The notes below the pieces were generated by a model. It was not told where the DNA came from. It did no database searches and saw only the letters and a program-made list of their open reading frames with translations. 64,000 bases of DNA. It comes from Bacteroidales bacterium. Lineage in GTDB: Bacteria; Bacteroidota; Bacteroidia; Bacteroidales; CG2-30-32-10. Of this stretch, positions 19,401 to 28,781 are shown in pieces. The stretch spans positions 58,064-122,063 of the forward strand of contig DAOQAK010000003.1 in the NCBI GenBank assembly GCA_035353855.1, in the 5' to 3' direction. Every line of letters begins with the position of its first letter. The stretch's first letter is position 1. The position numbers were made by a program, and so were the translations under genes.

Positions 19401-22400
19401 CAGTTGGCATTACTGTTGCTGATTGTGTAGCAACACACCCAACACTATCGGTAACAGTCAACGTATATGTCCCTTCCGTTAAATTTATATAATCATCACC
19501 TAACATTGTTCCCGTGGCAGGCAACCATATAAAAGTATATGGTTGAACTCCACCGTTAACACTTGTATGAATTGATGCATCATTAGAATGAATACAAGTT
19601 GAGGATACAACTGAATCAATAATAATATTTATTTTAGAATATTCGCTAATCACAATTGTATCTGTATGAACGCAACCATTATATGTAACCGTTACCGAAT
19701 AGTTTCCGGCTATTGCAGAAATGGTTTGAGAAGTTTCACCCGAAGAGCTCCATGCATATGAAGCACCGGCATTTCCGGCATCGAGTGTAATTGAAGTTCC
19801 ATTACAAATTATTGTATCGTTACCAAGAAAAACATTTAAGAAGGTGGTTACTCCTACAGAAACATTATTCAATGAAGCAATGCATCCATTTGTGTCTTTT
19901 ACCATAATATCATAAAATCCATGTGAAAGGTTTTGGAAAAATTGTGAAGTCTGGTAAGTTACGCCACTATCAATTGAAAACATATTCAGTCCACTGCCTC
20001 CGGAAACAAATATTCTTATACTTCCATCTGAAATATTATCACAATTTGAATTAACAACATTTACCGAATCAATGATTAATTTTGAAGGTTGGCTTATATT
20101 GAAGGTATCTGAAGTGCCACATCCATTAATATCTGTAACACTCAGCAGATAGGTTCCTACAGATAGGTTTTGTCGGTCATCAACAGCAGGCCCTGAATCT
20201 GACCATTGATAAGTATATGGTGATATTCCATTTATAACTGAAGTGTAAATTGCTCCATTATTATTTCCAAAGCAATCAATATTTTTTAAACTATCAAGAA
20301 CAATTTTCGGAGGAAGATTATATATTACATATATAGAATCCGTGTTTGAACAACCTGATGCATCAGTAACTTTTAAAATATACATTCCACTATTATAAAT
20401 TTGAATATGAGAAGTTGTTTGTAAACCGGGCTTCCATTCAAAACTACAAGAGGCACAATTCCAGCCTATAGTAATGGTATCGCCCATGCATAATGCAGTA
20501 TCAGCACCTAATGAGACCTGAGGCAAAGCATTAAAATTTAAGTTTATCGTATCAGCAGTAGTACATCCCTCAGCACTTGTAACTGTTACAGAATATGAAT
20601 CGGGAACTATAACGTTTATAATTTGTGTAGTTTCTCCTGTTGACCAATGATACAAATATGTAACTCCTGAAATGGAAGGAGCGGTAAGCGTTACAGTATC
20701 GCCACTGCATGAATTTATATCAGGACCTAAGTCAACAACCGGGTTTGGAACAAAAGTTATTTTTATTGTATCGGAATCCGAACAACTGCTTGTTGGATCT
20801 ATAACAGTAACAGAATATTGGCCACTGGCTGAAACCACTATTGATTGTGTGTTTACACCTGTTGACCACAAATAAATACTTCCGGGATTCTGTGCATCAA
20901 GAACAACCTGTGTCCCCATGCATACAACTTTATCCGTCCCGAAATTTACAGACGGAGTGTTTTTGAAATTTACATTAATTGTATCAGCATCTTTACAACC
21001 AAAATTATTTGTAGCCGTAACAGAATAAGTACCAGCTGTTACTAAAATAGTTTGCGTTGTTTCAGTAGTTGACCATAAATATGTTGTGTTCGCATTTGAG
21101 CCCGCATCAAGCATTGTGTTTGTCCCTGTACAAATACTAATATCAGAGCCAAGGTCAACTTCAGGCAAAGGATTATAGGTTACATTCACGGAATCAATTC
21201 CTGTACAAACCGAACTATGAACAGTTACAATATATACACCGGAAACCAAAGCCTGTATGGTTTGTGTGGTTATACCGGTCGACCATAAATAAGTTGCATC
21301 AGGAAAATAACCTGCATCCAATGTGATTAAGTTTCCCATACACGCTGATGTATCATGCCCCAGGCTCACATCTAGAGATGAGTTAAACATTATATTTATT
21401 GTATCTCTGTCATAACAACCTGAATTAATATTTGTAGCAGTAACAGAAAAATCACCAGAGTAATGTACATCAATAGAAGTTGATATACTACCTGTAGACC
21501 ATTGATATGAAACCCCTGAAGCAGTTCCCGCATTCAATGTAATCGTATCTCCCATACAAGCTAAAATATCAGGGCCAAGATTCACGTTTACAGAAGGAGC
21601 ATAATTTACAATTGTGGAATCAATTTGAAAACATCCTGTATTGATATTTGTTACCGTTAAAATATAAGTTCCTTCAGCAGTAACAGCTATAGCAGGAATA
21701 TTTTCATTTGTTGACCAATGATAATTATAATTTGAATTATAACCCGGTTCAAGCATTAATAATGTTCCAGGGCAAATTGTAGTATCACTTTTCAGAATTG
21801 TATTTGGTATTGGATGAACAATGATATTCATAACAGCAGAATCAATGCTGGGCAGATTAATAGCTATCAGGGTGATTTTATATGAACCCGGTGTATCAAA
21901 AATATATGAAGCATTATATTGGTTGCTGAAATTTATATTATTAACACGCCAGACATAATTTGTTGCACCATTAGTGTTATTGACAAAATTAACCAACTGG
22001 TGTGCACATATAGTATCGTCAGAAGCAGTGAATGATGCAGCAACACTTTTTATATCAGCAATCCAGTAATCTTCCGCTCCAATATTCATAGCAATATTCC
22101 CGTCAGAAGAATTGGAGCTTCCTGCAATAACAGTGCTCATCATTTTTCCGGGACAAACAGAATAGGTCCTATCATAACCTGTCCCTCCAAAAGATCTTGA
22201 CCATATTAAATTTCCGGCTTTATCAGCTTTAATCGCCCAGCTGTCCCAAGCTCCATGATTTAATGCCACATCACCATCTGATGATAATGTATATCCGCAT
22301 AAAACATAATTACTATCGGGTGTTTGAATTACCGATGTTCCTATTTCACTATTTGTTCCGCCATATGATTTTTGCCACATCAAATTTCCTGCATAATCAA

Positions 22401-23331
22401 TTTTCACTCCCCAGAAATCCTGCGAAAGGTGATTGCCTGTTACATTCCCATCAAGTGATGATGATGTACCCTGTATAAAATAATTCCCATCAAGTGTTTT
22501 AATAATTTTTGAAGGAATATCACTTAAACTTCCACCCAAAGACTTTTGCCATAAAATGGTTCCACTCATACTCATTTTAAATATCCAATAATCTTCAGCT
22601 CCTTTATTTTCGAGCACATCATTATCATTGGAATTAGAAGAACATGCAACAATAAATCCATAATCGGAAGATTGAACAACTGATTTTGCTTCATCATTTA
22701 ATGTTCCTCCCAATGATTTTTTCCATTGCACTCCGCCCAACACATCTGTCTTTACAAGCCATGCATCAGACATGCCTTTATGATCGGTAACACTGGTATC
22801 AGACGAATAACTTTTGCCTGCAATTAAAAAACCATTATCGCTTGTTTGAATCACATCATATGCTTCATCAATATCAGAACCTCCATATGCACGCTGCCAT
22901 TGAACAGCACCTGTTGCTGAAAGTTTAATAGCCCAGTAATCATAATTTCCGAAATGCTGTGTAATGTTTCCATCAATTGAATTGGAATATCCAACTACAA
23001 TATATCCTGTATCTTTAGTTTGAATTATACATTTTGCTATATCTGTTCCTGAACCTCCTATTGATTTTTCCCAAAGTTTATCGCCATTTTGATTAAGACG
23101 AACTATCCAGAAATCCTGGTCGCCATAATTCACTGTAACATCATTATCATTTGAATTTGTTGAACCGGCAATGATATACCCGCCATCAAATGTTTGATTT
23201 ATGCAGTAAGCCACATCCGACGATGAACCACCAAGTGATTTTTGCCACCGCATTGCACTGCCTACCTGGTGCTGGGCAACAGCTAAAGAGGAAAGCAGTA
23301 CAAACAAGCTTAAGTATAAATATTTTTTCAT
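16474..23331 (-). CDS. Giant T9SS-secreted multidomain surface protein
   Basis: A 2285-residue protein with a signal peptide ending SSLAVAQ. Residues about 25-435 hold seven repeats of about 58 residues, each with a W-x-[KR]-x-[LIFY]-GG-[ST] start and a GGYIIAGS-like middle, so probably a seven-bladed propeller. A PKD-like domain follows (about 436-515). Then come about eight Ig-like repeats (LGxD...C.G..xTLDAG...YxWSTG) mixed with about five SprB-type repeats (CxGxxxGAI...G...Y.W). After that are a cohesin-like stretch, a BNR-neuraminidase-N-like segment (NYFWLAYDIKDNA) and a LPIELYSFDA segment. The T9SS type A sorting tail begins VVFPNPVRNK. Such proteins act in adhesion or gliding at the surface; the ligand is unknown. 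Confidence 0.88.
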   Translation of the reverse strand: MKKYLYLSLFVLLSSLAVAQHQVGSAMRWQKSLGGSSSDVAYCINQTFDGGYIIAGSTNSNDNDVTVNYGDQDFWIVRLNQNGDKLWEKSIGGSGTDIAKCIIQTKDTGYIVVGYSNSIDGNITQHFGNYDYWAIKLSATGAVQWQRAYGGSDIDEAYDVIQTSDNGFLIAGKSYSSDTSVTDHKGMSDAWLVKTDVLGGVQWKKSLGGTLNDEAKSVVQSSDYGFIVACSSNSNDNDVLENKGAEDYWIFKMSMSGTILWQKSLGGSLSDIPSKIIKTLDGNYFIQGTSSSLDGNVTGNHLSQDFWGVKIDYAGNLMWQKSYGGTNSEIGTSVIQTPDSNYVLCGYTLSSDGDVALNHGAWDSWAIKADKAGNLIWSRSFGGTGYDRTYSVCPGKMMSTVIAGSSNSSDGNIAMNIGAEDYWIADIKSVAASFTASDDTICAHQLVNFVNNTNGATNYVWRVNNINFSNQYNASYIFDTPGSYKITLIAINLPSIDSAVMNIIVHPIPNTILKSDTTICPGTLLMLEPGYNSNYNYHWSTNENIPAIAVTAEGTYILTVTNINTGCFQIDSTIVNYAPSVNVNLGPDILACMGDTITLNAGTASGVSYQWSTGSISTSIDVHYSGDFSVTATNINSGCYDRDTINIMFNSSLDVSLGHDTSACMGNLITLDAGYFPDATYLWSTGITTQTIQALVSGVYIVTVHSSVCTGIDSVNVTYNPLPEVDLGSDISICTGTNTMLDAGSNANTTYLWSTTETTQTILVTAGTYSVTATNNFGCKDADTINVNFKNTPSVNFGTDKVVCMGTQVVLDAQNPGSIYLWSTGVNTQSIVVSASGQYSVTVIDPTSSCSDSDTIKITFVPNPVVDLGPDINSCSGDTVTLTAPSISGVTYLYHWSTGETTQIINVIVPDSYSVTVTSAEGCTTADTINLNFNALPQVSLGADTALCMGDTITIGWNCASCSFEWKPGLQTTSHIQIYNSGMYILKVTDASGCSNTDSIYVIYNLPPKIVLDSLKNIDCFGNNNGAIYTSVINGISPYTYQWSDSGPAVDDRQNLSVGTYLLSVTDINGCGTSDTFNISQPSKLIIDSVNVVNSNCDNISDGSIRIFVSGGSGLNMFSIDSGVTYQTSQFFQNLSHGFYDIMVKDTNGCIASLNNVSVGVTTFLNVFLGNDTIICNGTSITLDAGNAGASYAWSSSGETSQTISAIAGNYSVTVTYNGCVHTDTIVISEYSKINIIIDSVVSSTCIHSNDASIHTSVNGGVQPYTFIWLPATGTMLGDDYINLTEGTYTLTVTDSVGCVATQSATVMPTDSFLVVLDSIHQISCNGSTDGAIYISTTGGHFTFSYLWSDSNTASFVQNVSAGNYTVTVTDNYGCITSKNFILSEPEKLIIHVESITHAIVCGSSTGAMYINTTGGTQPYDYNWNNSSTGDSIVNVLPGQYTVTVTDINGCNAELTDDIFDNYCQVYVIPGNTATSICDTSEYFELSPFSIIEDADTSSGFIKSQNAVHFILNVPAGYKFESGVGEVYYGNGDIINASITVMPAFIDVSLSTGSLYNKKDTLEISGIRIKALNNQVISTAAIFMDGSSTVSINGISSSTVFGIVKQSKPMSVTEIFTFNPDSTDIVQGSLANCIAGIKITTIGNCGTPLNIEEFDLTTASSQNTTDNISEAKIFYTGHSSYFGAVDVQGSSIEPDGTFKIIAATPQPLIEGDNYFWLAYDIKDNAAIGDSLCGYCIKTKINGNYYNATIVPPVGVKRMINNLGSFISHQSGNWDEIFSWGGHKGDSKTIWTPDENDDVTINNGDTITLTSNASCANLTINDGLLILGSHQLTISGNLTGNERDSIRSTSSSLFVINDLGGKDTLCIPAAMKKLQRITLNRAKGAKCSHDLDLDDALPSDSIVLVLSNGALVLDSGKKILMNHKNIKKEISCSNSTYVDGIISRDIKRNAGYYIYPLGNDGECRPFGIATQNGNNANISEVQFFWLKPINYDFINYNFLKGGIIDKFYWRHVIVTGANTSRRIYYHDEDFPGLTAGQRDSALCLANNDGVSASEWTKETTGYEVYDDAGKKYVEFDCANASNDEYWTFGSTKANCPLVEDILPIELYSFDAFLNENLTVNIDWTTLSEINNDYFTIERAGADFKFYELFTINGAGNNYTLSTYHAVDDSPLEGTSYYRLKQTDFDGEYSYSDIRIVVYDSENPIVVFPNPVRNKITVQMFSNVSDNITVSIYDSKGWKILENKNEIHKGTNDITIDVSQLDNTIYFLRIDFEDNSQKQYRCKFIKG

Positions 23332-23343
23332 GATAAAATAATA

Positions 23344-24897
23344 TTAGAAAACCGTAAGCTTTTTATAAATATTTTTTTCTTTCGTAAAAATTCTTAACCA
23401 ATATATTCCTGCCGAAATACCGGTAATATCAATTGTTTCAATTTTTGTTTGTAAAATATTTTTTTGTAAAATGATTTTTCCATCAATAGTCAAAACAGAA
23501 ATTTCTATATTCATATTTGAAAATGGAAAAGCAATTTGAACTTCATCTTTAGCAGGATTTGGATATAGAATTATTTCATTATTAAGTTCTGAAATATTTT
23601 TTATTGACGAAAGATTCGACATTTTCACCAACCATAAATCAAGCATTCCGAAATTAGCAGTTACATCGCCATCTGATGAAGTGGTGCTTGATGCTACAAC
23701 TGCGGTTCCATCTTCCATAAATGTGACTGAATTTGCATCATCAACCAATGTGCCACCAAATGTGGTACTCCACTGAACAGGCCCGCTTGAATTAAGTTTA
23801 AGCATCCATGCGTCATGATCTCCTTTAACTGTGGTTGTTATATCTCCATCTGATGATGATGTTGAACCAACAGCATATAAGCATTCATCCGAATTCTGTA
23901 TAATTGAATATAAATAATCATCTTCACTTCCGCCTACTGATTTCTGCCATTGCACATTTCCTTCTGAATTTATTTTAATTATCCATCCATCAAGATATCC
24001 TTTATTTTCTGTAAGATTGCCGTTATCAGAAGCGGAAATGCCATACAAAAGAAATCCTTTATCATTCATTTTTATCATTCCCGATAAATTATCATTTTCA
24101 TTTCCACCAAAATTTTTCGACCAAATAACATTACCTGTTGAATTAATTTTAATCGCTATAAAATCACAATTCTGAGTAGAGCCGTAATGTGAAAGGATAT
24201 CGTGATCGTTGGAATAGGTATAACCAGCTATAATAAAGTTATTGCTGTCAACCTCGGCAATTGCTTTACCGTAATCATCAGCACTACCGCCAAAATTTTT
24301 CTGCCATAACAAATTTCCATTAGAGCTTAATTTCAGCAACCATATATCAGTTGAGCCATAACTCAATGTTGCATCGCCATCATACGATTCTGTTTGCCCT
24401 ATAATCCACAAATTACCATCAGCGGTTTCAATAATATTATTGCCGGTTTCATTATCGCTTCCACCATATGTTTTCTGCCAGACTATATCTCCTGAAGTAT
24501 TAATTTTTAAAATACACACATCAGCATTCCCTTTATTTCCCGTTATATCGCCATCAATAGATTGAGCAGAGCCAACAAGAATAAAGTTACCATCACTGCA
24601 TTGAATCATTTTATTTACAAACTCACTTAGCGAACCACCATAACATTTTTGCCATTCAATATCACCTGATGAATTTGTTTTTACAACACATACATCGTAA
24701 AAGCCATGATTGCCAATTATGTTGTTATCATTCGAATTGCTTGACACTGCAATAAATAAACCACCATCTGTTGTTTTTAAAACAACTGGACCAAAATCGT
24801 CTGATGTTCCTCCGTAATTATTTTGCCATTCAATGATTGGCTGAGCATTTAAAAAAAGAAAAATGAAAAATAAAAAAAACGTAAAAATTATTTTCAT
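23344..24897 (-). CDS. T9SS type A sorting-domain protein with seven-repeat propeller
   Basis: A 517-residue exported protein with a signal peptide (IIFTFFLFFIFLFLNAQ). Seven repeats of about 58 residues, each starting like W-Q-K-x-x-GG-[ST], fill residues about 22-430. They match the N-domain of the 2285-residue neighbour repeat for repeat. The C-terminal sorting tail starts LYPNPAKDEVQIAF and ends KKLTVF. The two genes are 12 bases apart and co-oriented, so the smaller protein looks like a stand-alone copy of the large protein's head. T9SS export and surface or extracellular location are inferred from the tail. No catalytic motif is visible. Confidence 0.85.
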   Translation of the reverse strand: MKIIFTFFLFFIFLFLNAQPIIEWQNNYGGTSDDFGPVVLKTTDGGLFIAVSSNSNDNNIIGNHGFYDVCVVKTNSSGDIEWQKCYGGSLSEFVNKMIQCSDGNFILVGSAQSIDGDITGNKGNADVCILKINTSGDIVWQKTYGGSDNETGNNIIETADGNLWIIGQTESYDGDATLSYGSTDIWLLKLSSNGNLLWQKNFGGSADDYGKAIAEVDSNNFIIAGYTYSNDHDILSHYGSTQNCDFIAIKINSTGNVIWSKNFGGNENDNLSGMIKMNDKGFLLYGISASDNGNLTENKGYLDGWIIKINSEGNVQWQKSVGGSEDDYLYSIIQNSDECLYAVGSTSSSDGDITTTVKGDHDAWMLKLNSSGPVQWSTTFGGTLVDDANSVTFMEDGTAVVASSTTSSDGDVTANFGMLDLWLVKMSNLSSIKNISELNNEIILYPNPAKDEVQIAFPFSNMNIEISVLTIDGKIILQKNILQTKIETIDITGISAGIYWLRIFTKEKNIYKKLTVF

Positions 24898-25171
24898 AAA
24901 ATATTATTTTTTGTAAAACAATTTCATTAAAACATAAATCAAATATATTAAAAAAATATCGGCATGTCAACTTCTTATATAGACGAATCAATAAAATAAA
25001 GGTTGTTTTTATTGTTTCAAAAATAATTAAGTATTATCCTTAATTTTCTAAGTAATCTCCTTAGTAAATTTTATTTTTTATTTATCGGAAAAAGATAAAA
25101 GAAATATAATCAGACAATAGGTCAAATTATAAATTAAATAAGGATATTTGCAACCGGTAAAAAATATTTAA

Positions 25172-26539
25172 TTGGCAAAAAAAAGCAGCCCCAATGAACT
25201 GGGCAAAGAGAAGATTGGAAGATTACTTATACAGTATTCTATCCCTGCAATTATTGCTACGGCAGCAGCTTCTCTATATAATATTATCGACAGGATTTTT
25301 ATCGGGCAGGGAGTAGGACCGCTGGCTATTTCCGGGTTGGCGCTCACATTCCCTTTGATGAATATTACTGCCGCCTTTGGTGCTATGGTAGGAGTTGGAG
25401 CCAGCGCCATGGTATCCATACGCCTGGGGCAGCACGACAGGAAAGGAGCAACACTTATTCTTGGCAATGCTGTTATGATGAATATCATTTTAAGTTTAAT
25501 CGTTGCTCTTATTACTCTTGTTTTTCTTGAACCTATTCTATATGCTCTTGGGGCAAGCACAAATACGATATCATATGCAAAAGAATTTATGCAGATAATA
25601 TTATTGGGAAATGTATTCACCCATCTGTACCTTGGGCTAAATAACATCATGCGTGCATCAGGTTATCCCGGAAAGGCAATGATAACAACGCTTATCACTG
25701 TTGCCATTAATCTTATTCTTGCTCCGTTATTCATTTTTGTTTTTAAATGGGGTATACGTGGGGCAGCTCTTGCTACTGTTTGTGCACAGTTGATGGGGAC
25801 AATAGTAGTAGTTATTCATTTTTCAAAAATTAACAGCTTTGTGCATTTCCTTCCCGGTTACATGAAACTAAAAAAAGTGATTATCAAAGATATTATTTCA
25901 ATAGGTATGTCTAACTTTATTATGCTTATATGCGCCAGCGTTGTGGTTTCTATAATGAACCTTGCTCTGAAAAAACATGGAGGCGATTTCGCCATTGGCG
26001 CTTATGGAATAATAAATAGTATTGCAAACCTCGCTGCTATGGTTGTCATCGGGTTTAACCAGGGAATGCAACCGATTGTCGGATATAATTTTGGTGCAAA
26101 TAAAATCCCTCGAGTTATCAAAGCTTTTAAACTGACTGTTATTGCCGGAACTATTATTACCAGCCTGGGATTTATATTTGGTGAAATATTTCCAAAGCTG
26201 ATAGCATCTGCATTTACTACAAATAATCAACTTATCAGCCTGGCAGCAATAGGTCTGAGATTATCATTCATCATGTTTCCTATTGTAGGGTTTCAAATAG
26301 TAACATCAAGTTTTTTCCAATCAATTGGAAGAGCAAAAATCTCTATATTTCTTTCATTAACAAGACAGGTATTATTTCTTATTCCGGCACTTTTTATTCT
26401 ACCAAATTTAATAGGATTAAACGGTGTATGGCTTGCAATACCATCTGCCGATTTCACATCGTCCCTGCTGACTTTTATTGTATTGTGGTGGCAGATAAAA
26501 AAATTAAAACGCGGTGATTTCTATATGGAAAAAAGATAA
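25172..26539 (+). CDS. MATE-family efflux transporter
   Basis: A 455-residue inner-membrane protein with about twelve helices in two similar halves. Family landmarks include NIIDRIFIGQGVGPLAISG, VGVGASAMVSIRLGQ, GLNNIMRASGYPGKAM and GFNQGMQPIVGYNFGA. MATE proteins export cationic drugs and metabolites using a Na+ or H+ gradient. The start chosen is a TTG at 25172, because it gives the conserved MAKKSSPNELGKEKIGRLL opening and the nearby ATG is out of frame. It is flanked by about 270 bases of AT-rich sequence upstream and stands alone. Confidence 0.92.
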   Translation: MAKKSSPNELGKEKIGRLLIQYSIPAIIATAAASLYNIIDRIFIGQGVGPLAISGLALTFPLMNITAAFGAMVGVGASAMVSIRLGQHDRKGATLILGNAVMMNIILSLIVALITLVFLEPILYALGASTNTISYAKEFMQIILLGNVFTHLYLGLNNIMRASGYPGKAMITTLITVAINLILAPLFIFVFKWGIRGAALATVCAQLMGTIVVVIHFSKINSFVHFLPGYMKLKKVIIKDIISIGMSNFIMLICASVVVSIMNLALKKHGGDFAIGAYGIINSIANLAAMVVIGFNQGMQPIVGYNFGANKIPRVIKAFKLTVIAGTIITSLGFIFGEIFPKLIASAFTTNNQLISLAAIGLRLSFIMFPIVGFQIVTSSFFQSIGRAKISIFLSLTRQVLFLIPALFILPNLIGLNGVWLAIPSADFTSSLLTFIVLWWQIKKLKRGDFYMEKR

Positions 26540-26614
26540 GAATACAATAGGTCATAATAGTTCAATAAAAAACAACTTTATCAACTGTTGCAACTATAAG
26601 AAATTCTATAAATT

Positions 26615-27196
26615 TTATTTATACATAAAAATAGTAAAATCATCCACACCATAATTGGTTATCAGTTTTATTTGTGGAGTAATTTTCTTACAATATTCAA
26701 TAATGGATTCAGGATTATGCGCAATAAGTAAATCATCGGACTGAAATGTATTACTGTCAAGCATATTAAAAGCAACAGCCTTTGATGCCGAATCGTACAT
26801 CCGTTTTATCATTTGGAAATAAAATTCGGGATCATCGGTTTTATACGCCATCAATCCGCATGCAAGAATATAATCAGTAACAGGAATTTCGAAAGCAGTA
26901 ATATCTTTTTGAAAAAAATATGTATTATTTGCATCTTTAAATTTTGCATTAGCGGTATCAATATATTCAGGTATTATATCAATTCCGACATAAATAAAAT
27001 CATTGAACTTTTTATCGAGAAAAGTTTTTAAATCGCCATAACCGCAACCAAGGTCTAAAATTGTTGAGTAACTCATATCATCAACCCCTGATAATATTTC
27101 AAACCGTTTTTGCTGGTCATCAAGATGCCGCCATCCCAGTGCTTCAGGTGAACCTTCGGGAAATACATTTAACCTTAAATAATGAAAATTCACCAA
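26615..27196 (-). CDS. Class I SAM-dependent methyltransferase
   Basis: A 193-residue cytosolic protein with motif I STILDLGCGYGDLKTFL, the acidic VGIDIIPEYI of motif II, and YILACGLMAYKT at motif IV. This is the compact class I Rossmann methyltransferase core with no added domain. The opening MVNFHYLRLNVFPEGSPEALGWRHLDDQ is seen in small methyltransferases of unassigned substrate. The substrate cannot be read. It converges on the MATE gene and follows a 250-base spacer. Confidence 0.82.
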   Translation of the reverse strand: MVNFHYLRLNVFPEGSPEALGWRHLDDQQKRFEILSGVDDMSYSTILDLGCGYGDLKTFLDKKFNDFIYVGIDIIPEYIDTANAKFKDANNTYFFQKDITAFEIPVTDYILACGLMAYKTDDPEFYFQMIKRMYDSASKAVAFNMLDSNTFQSDDLLIAHNPESIIEYCKKITPQIKLITNYGVDDFTIFMYK

Positions 27197-27334
27197 ATTC
27201 GTTTTCTCTTTTTTTTTTCATTTCTTTATTTCCTTAAATGAACATAATAAAAAAATCCATTTTTTCTTTTTAAAAAACAAAAGTAAAAAATGGACTAAAT
27301 ACGAAGTATAAACTGCGTAATTTAAAATTACATC

Positions 27335-27430
27335 TTACGGTTTAACTTTAAAGTTAAACTGACCAATATGATCAAACTCACGACGGTTATCAGCTGTACC
27401 ACCAATTTATTCAAACCTATCTCGATTATT
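27335..27430 (-). pseudogene. Possible C-terminal gene remnant
   Basis: On the minus strand a short frame reads GGTADNRREFDHIGQFNFKVKP and then stops at 27335-27337, ending in an FNFKVKP pattern like the last strand of an outer-membrane barrel. An in-frame stop lies just upstream (near 27407), and the preceding triplets read NNRDRFE. A perfect 20-base palindrome (27340-27359) overlaps its end. It is either the relic of a lost gene or chance; no intact copy is in the window. Confidence 0.22.
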
Positions 27431-27447
27431 AATACCTGATTTGATTT

Positions 27448-28371
27448 TTATTTCGGCAGATACATATACGTTCGTTCTACCGAAGAAATTAATTTCCCGT
27501 TGCTATCATATTTTTTATAGGAAAGGACATTACCATGAGCATCATATGTATACTTGCAAATAATATTATTTTTTGTATTAAATTCTAAAACATCGTTATA
27601 TTCTTTCTCAACCATTTTATCACTTTTATATTTATATGTTTCTACTTTTTCTTCACTTCCTTTTATCTCTCTCTTTACAATATTTTTATTTGAATCATAT
27701 GTATAACATATTTCTTTCTCAACTGAATTATTTGATGTTTTATAAATTTTAATTTTACGAAGCAGATTTTTAATATTGTAATAATATTCGCAAGTAGTAT
27801 TACTTTCAGAATATTTCTTAAAAATCTTTTCTTCCTTTTCCAATCGCTTTAATGAGTCATAAAAATATTTAGTGTATGTAGTATCAGTAGAACCGCCTAT
27901 TTCGGCAGAATAATAACTTTGATTAATATAATAATGTTTAACCGAAATCAATAATGTATCGTCATATGTATTTTCAAAAATTTCGGTATTGCTATGAATA
28001 TCATTCGAAAAAAACAAATAATTTTCTTTCGTGATAACATTCCCAAATTTATCATATTCATATCTGGTGCTGGAATTATCAGAACTATTGGCAGAGTGCT
28101 CCATTTGTAGTTCTATTAATCCATCTTTATTATATTTATATTCTTTAATATTTGAACCTGAATTAAAATAAAAAATTTTACCGGGACCATTAAATTTTGC
28201 CGTATCGCCTTCGTAAAGAAAATTAGTACAGTAACGTGCAAAATAAATACTGTTATCTTCCAATTCAGGTGAAAATACATTTTCTTTTATTTCAAGTTTT
28301 TGTGAAAATGAAAATATAGAAATAGCTGAAAATGCTATAAAAGCTGTTATTCTAAAAAAATATTTTTTCAT
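27448..28371 (-). CDS. Exported protein with RHS/YD-like repeat segments
   Basis: A 307-residue protein with a signal peptide ending FSFSQ. Several tyrosine-rich stretches follow in the style of YD/RHS repeats: YKYNKDGLIE, RYEYDKFGNVITKE, YDSLKRLEKEEK, YYNIKNLLRKIK, YTYDSNKNIVKRE and YTYDAHGNVLSYKKYD. Such repeats form a beta-rich shell or scaffold. No toxin, cleavage motif or C-terminal sorting tail is visible, so a periplasmic or surface structural role is inferred. It is followed upstream by a seven-base gap and the small DUF5808-like gene, likely one transcript. Confidence 0.6.
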   Translation of the reverse strand: MKKYFFRITAFIAFSAISIFSFSQKLEIKENVFSPELEDNSIYFARYCTNFLYEGDTAKFNGPGKIFYFNSGSNIKEYKYNKDGLIELQMEHSANSSDNSSTRYEYDKFGNVITKENYLFFSNDIHSNTEIFENTYDDTLLISVKHYYINQSYYSAEIGGSTDTTYTKYFYDSLKRLEKEEKIFKKYSESNTTCEYYYNIKNLLRKIKIYKTSNNSVEKEICYTYDSNKNIVKREIKGSEEKVETYKYKSDKMVEKEYNDVLEFNTKNNIICKYTYDAHGNVLSYKKYDSNGKLISSVERTYMYLPK

Positions 28372-28378
28372 TATTATT

Positions 28379-28612
28379 TTATTTATCAGGAATTAATAAC
28401 AAAGCCAAAATAACAACGAATGCTATTATCACTATCAAAGCTAAAACTGAAAATGGATTTGCAAAATTTATTGTCCATCCTAAATCTTCTATATGTTTAG
28501 GAGGAAAAATTCTTTTATCTTTTTTGTTGTAATAAAAAATGCGCCATTTCCAGTTTGCTTTGTCATCATGCCATTCTTTATACAATTTTTGTTTTTGGTT
28601 ATTCTCTTCCAT
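28379..28612 (-). CDS. Small DUF5808-like membrane protein
   Basis: A 77-residue protein. The middle reads WRIFYYNKKDKRIFPPKHIEDLGWTINFANPFS, matching the DUF5808 pattern (YyNp.D.Rifvpk...GwtlNFa.p). A single hydrophobic helix, VLALIVIIAFVVILALLLI, closes the protein. The tryptophan-rich N-terminus should be cytosolic. Function is not established. It lies seven bases from the YD-repeat gene. Confidence 0.6.
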   Translation of the reverse strand: MEENNQKQKLYKEWHDDKANWKWRIFYYNKKDKRIFPPKHIEDLGWTINFANPFSVLALIVIIAFVVILALLLIPDK

Positions 28613-28781
28613 TTTTGGTTTATTGAAAAAATATTTGAACCTGTTGCAAGCTCAATATATTTATCATTAAGTTACCCCGAATCAGATGCAGCATCTATCA
28701 ATGAGCTTCATCACTTTGATTTGAATAATATATTAAACTTCACAACAGGTTCTTAAACTTTTTAAAAAGAAAAATACATTT

